The notes below the pieces were generated by a model. That model did not search any database. It was not told where the DNA came from and was given only the letters and a program-made list of their open reading frames with translations. Below are positions 61,480-64,000 of a DNA stretch of 64,000 nt, piece after piece; the stretch's first letter is position 1; each line of letters begins with the position of its first letter. The position numbers and the translations under genes are program-made. Location: the NCBI GenBank assembly GCA_030432595.1, contig JAUIGU010000023.1, forward strand, positions 1-64,000. Direction: 5' to 3'. This stretch comes from Phycisphaerae bacterium. Its GTDB lineage: Bacteria > Planctomycetota > Phycisphaerae > Phycisphaerales > Phycisphaeraceae.

Positions 61480-64000
61480 ATGCCCACGCAGACCCAGAAC
61501 AACCCGGCCACGGCGCTGCCCGTCCCCGACCCCGAGTCGGTGACGCTTTCGGCCCGTTTTTGCGCGGTGGTGGAGCGTTTCGGCGGGCGCGTCGCGCTGA
61601 CCAGCCGCGGCCGGTCGTGGACGTACGCCCAACTCGGGCACGCCGCGACGAACCTGGCCGGGCGCATTCACGACGCCGAAGGCCCCGCCGGTGATACGCC
61701 GGTCGGCCTGTTATTGGACCAGGGCTTCGACTTTCTGACCGGCATCTACGGCACACTCGCGACCGGCCGGCCGTTCGTGCCGCTGGACCCGAGTTACCCC
61801 GTCGAGCGGCTCGCCGCGATGCGCGAAGACGCCGGCTTGTCGCGCGTCGTCTGCACCGCTGAGCACCTGGATCAGGCGCGGGCGATCGGGTTCGGCACCG
61901 GCGAGATGGTCGTGCTCGACCGCGGCGCGACCGGAGCCAACACGCGTTACCAACCCGGCCCCGCGACGCCGCGCGACCCGGCGTACATCATGTTCACCTC
62001 CGGCTCGACCGGCCGGCCCAAGGGCGTGATCCAGACCCACCGCAACGCCGTCCAGAACTACACCAAACACCTGCTCGGGTTCGAGCTCAAACCGACGGAC
62101 CGCCAGTCGCTCGTCTACCCCACGAGCGTGTACGGCGGGATGCGCGACATCCTCAACGCCACGCTCACCGGCGCGACGCTCTGCCACTACCCGCTGCGCG
62201 AACTCGGATACGCCGGCCTGGGCGCGTGGGTCCGCGACGAACGGCTCTCGATCTACTGCTCGGTCGCGTCGGTGTTCCGCCGGTTCGCCCGGCACGTCGA
62301 GGAAACCGGGCAGTTCCCACAGGTCCGCCTGATCAAACTCGGCGGCGAGTCGGTCCACCCCGAAGACCTCCGGCAGTTCCAGAGGCTGTTCTCCGCAGAG
62401 TGCGTGCTGTTCAGCGGGTTGGGCTCGACCGAGACCGGCATGTCGTGCCGGCACCCGATCCATGCGAACGACCAGGTCGATCCGACGCGCGTCCCGCTGG
62501 GCCGGCCGGTCGAAGCGACGGACGTCCTGCTCGTCGATGAGCAACGCAACCCCGTCGCCGAGGGCGCGGTTGGCGAGATCGCGGTGCGAAGCCGGTACCT
62601 GACCGAGGGCTACCTCGGGAGGGACGACCTCAACGCGCAGGTGTTCACGCGGGACGCCGACGACCCGGACCTCAAGACGTATTACACGGGCGACCTCGGC
62701 CAGCGCGGCGACGACGGCCTGCTCTACCACCGCGGCCGGAAGGACCACCAGGTCAAGGTGCGCGGCAACCGCGTCGAGCTCACCGAGGTCGAGACCCGTC
62801 TGCAGGAACACCCCGCGATCCACGACGCCGTCGCCCTCGCGCTGCCCGACGAGTCGGGCGACACCCGCCTCGAGGCGTTCGTCGTCTTCGAGTCTGCCGA
62901 AGCCGAGCAACCCACGGCAACGCAGCTCCGCGACGACATGATCGAGAAGCTCCCGCGGTTTGCCGTGCCTTGCGTGTTCCGGGCGTTGGACGCGTTCCCG
63001 CTGACGCCCAACGGGAAGATCGACCGCAAGCAACTGCCCGAAGTCGAGTCCCGCCGGCTGCTGGCCTCGACGCACGGCAACCCGCCTCACGGCCCGACGG
63101 AAGAAACGCTCGCGGACCTTTTTTCCAAGACCTTGGGCGAGAACGTCAACGACGCGGAGGCGAGCTTCTTCGACCTGGGCGGCGACTCGCTCAAAGCGGT
63201 GGACCTGCTGCTGCGGATCGAGGCGACGCTGGGGCGTGAGGTCCCGCTGTCCGGGTTGCTCGGCGCCCCGAGCGTGCGCCTGCTCGCCGGGTTGCTGGAT
63301 GAGGACGACGATGCGGATGTGACCGGGCACGGCGTGGTCGCGCTGCGCTGCCAGGGGGCGCGGCCGCCGCTGTTCGTGCTGTCCGGGCGCGGCGGGTCGG
63401 TGGCGTGCTACCACGCGCTGCTCTCGCATTTGCCCGACGACGTCCCGGTGTACGGCATCGAGCTGCCGGGCATCGCGCCCGGTACCGAGCCGATCGACCG
63501 CGTGGAGCCGCTGGCGACGTGGGTGCTCGACGCCATCCGCACGATCGAACCCGAAGGCCCGCACCGGTTGCTGGGGTACTCCTTCGGCGGCCTGGTCGTC
63601 TACGAGGTCGCGCGGCAACTCGAAGCGCTGCGTCAACGCCCCGCGTGGGTCGGCATCATCGACAAGCACACGCCGGGGTCACGCCAACCTTTGTCGCGCC
63701 CCCAGCGCGCTGCCATCCGCTTCAAGATGCTGCTCAAACAGAGCGGGCCGCAGCGCAGGCAGTGGTTCGCCGACAAGGTCAAGCGGATGCGCGGCCAGCG
63801 CACCGACAAGCCCGGCCTCGCGCCCGACGGCGATGCCGCGCTGCTGCAACGGCTCAACGCCGTGAACGCCGCCAGCATCCGGGCCGGCGACGCCTACGAG
63901 CCCGGCGAGTACGGCGGGATCGTGGACGTCTTCCCCTGCCGGCTGAAACACGACTACGAGATGTTCTTCGCCCACGCCCCGGACTGCGGCTGGTCGTCAT
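61480..64000 (+). CDS. NRPS-like adenylation-carrier-thioesterase synthetase, N-terminal part
   Basis: About 840 residues are visible before the window ends. Adenylation domain: A3 YIMFTSGSTGRPKGV, A5 GLGSTETG, A7 YYTGDLGQ, A8 GRKDHQVKVRGNRVELTEVE and A10 PLTPNGKIDRK (Lys). Then a carrier domain with FFDLGGDSLKAV (phosphopantetheine serine), and a thioesterase with GYSFGGLVVYE (nucleophile serine). No condensation domain precedes it: the adenylation domain starts within the first 30 residues. At A4 the segment YPTSVYGGMRDI has Pro where amino-acid-activating domains have Asp (FDxS), so the substrate may lack an alpha-amino group. This A-T-TE layout is that of aryl-keto-acid synthetases. Confidence 0.88.
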   Translation, partial: MPTQTQNNPATALPVPDPESVTLSARFCAVVERFGGRVALTSRGRSWTYAQLGHAATNLAGRIHDAEGPAGDTPVGLLLDQGFDFLTGIYGTLATGRPFVPLDPSYPVERLAAMREDAGLSRVVCTAEHLDQARAIGFGTGEMVVLDRGATGANTRYQPGPATPRDPAYIMFTSGSTGRPKGVIQTHRNAVQNYTKHLLGFELKPTDRQSLVYPTSVYGGMRDILNATLTGATLCHYPLRELGYAGLGAWVRDERLSIYCSVASVFRRFARHVEETGQFPQVRLIKLGGESVHPEDLRQFQRLFSAECVLFSGLGSTETGMSCRHPIHANDQVDPTRVPLGRPVEATDVLLVDEQRNPVAEGAVGEIAVRSRYLTEGYLGRDDLNAQVFTRDADDPDLKTYYTGDLGQRGDDGLLYHRGRKDHQVKVRGNRVELTEVETRLQEHPAIHDAVALALPDESGDTRLEAFVVFESAEAEQPTATQLRDDMIEKLPRFAVPCVFRALDAFPLTPNGKIDRKQLPEVESRRLLASTHGNPPHGPTEETLADLFSKTLGENVNDAEASFFDLGGDSLKAVDLLLRIEATLGREVPLSGLLGAPSVRLLAGLLDEDDDADVTGHGVVALRCQGARPPLFVLSGRGGSVACYHALLSHLPDDVPVYGIELPGIAPGTEPIDRVEPLATWVLDAIRTIEPEGPHRLLGYSFGGLVVYEVARQLEALRQRPAWVGIIDKHTPGSRQPLSRPQRAAIRFKMLLKQSGPQRRQWFADKVKRMRGQRTDKPGLAPDGDAALLQRLNAVNAASIRAGDAYEPGEYGGIVDVFPCRLKHDYEMFFAHAPDCGWSS

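Overview
The window looks like part of a chromosome from a planctomycete, most likely class Phycisphaerae. The support is: high GC content; secreted proteins with PEP-CTERM tails (16574-17500, 49304-51913) or an N-terminal LEPR-XLL motif and a dockerin (1448-4876); futalosine-route menaquinone synthesis (MqnE); and short inverted REP-like repeats between genes. The lineage is inferred from gene content, not from a marker gene.

Layout. 1-1310: a class IV aminotransferase (cut by the window edge) behind a sulfotransferase-like gene. 1448-12699: an envelope or secretion cluster made of a LEPR-XLL amidase/golvesin/dockerin protein, a GAF-HlyD membrane adaptor, a PqqD-like/M50 protease/HlyD protein, a small unknown protein and a shortened SecA-like ATPase. 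A periplasmic HlyD-like adaptor and a DUF3467 protein converge on it from the other strand. 12781-23974: lipoprotein, GH2 remnant, two paralogous DUF1570-like metallopeptidases, PEP-CTERM protein, MqnE, GH113-like hydrolase, VOC protein, Gfo/Idh/MocA oxidoreductase and an MscS channel. 24149-33164: topoisomerase I, then a glycan-type cluster (HAD-UbiA transferase, two methyltransferases, GT-C glycosyltransferase, NeuB-like synthase).

33239-49052 is an integrated element of about 15.8 kb in a tRNA-Lys(UUU) gene, bounded by a perfect 54-bp direct repeat. It carries a tyrosine integrase coupled to an HTH protein, an Xis-like gene, early genes, a large imperfect inverted repeat with 17-bp iterons, and a chain of coupled genes ending in two giant proteins that resemble T7-type internal virion (ejection) proteins. 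I find no capsid, portal or large terminase gene. The attachment core lies inside the integrase reading frame, so integration replaces the integrase's last 52 residues with 4 encoded antisense to the host tRNA.

49304-64000 returns to host genes: a PEP-CTERM protein with beta-strand repeats and an HExxH motif, QueG, nuoD-nuoE-(two small genes)-nuoF, an overlapping small gene/nucleotidyltransferase pair, a YqgE/AlgH protein, a GH63-like glucosidase, and the start of an adenylation-carrier-thioesterase synthetase cut by the window end.

The strongest leads are the integrase/attP switch with a capsid-less element carrying ejection proteins, and the LEPR-XLL/SecA-like/M50/HlyD cluster as a possible dedicated export system. 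Family calls come from reading motifs by eye; no database search was run.
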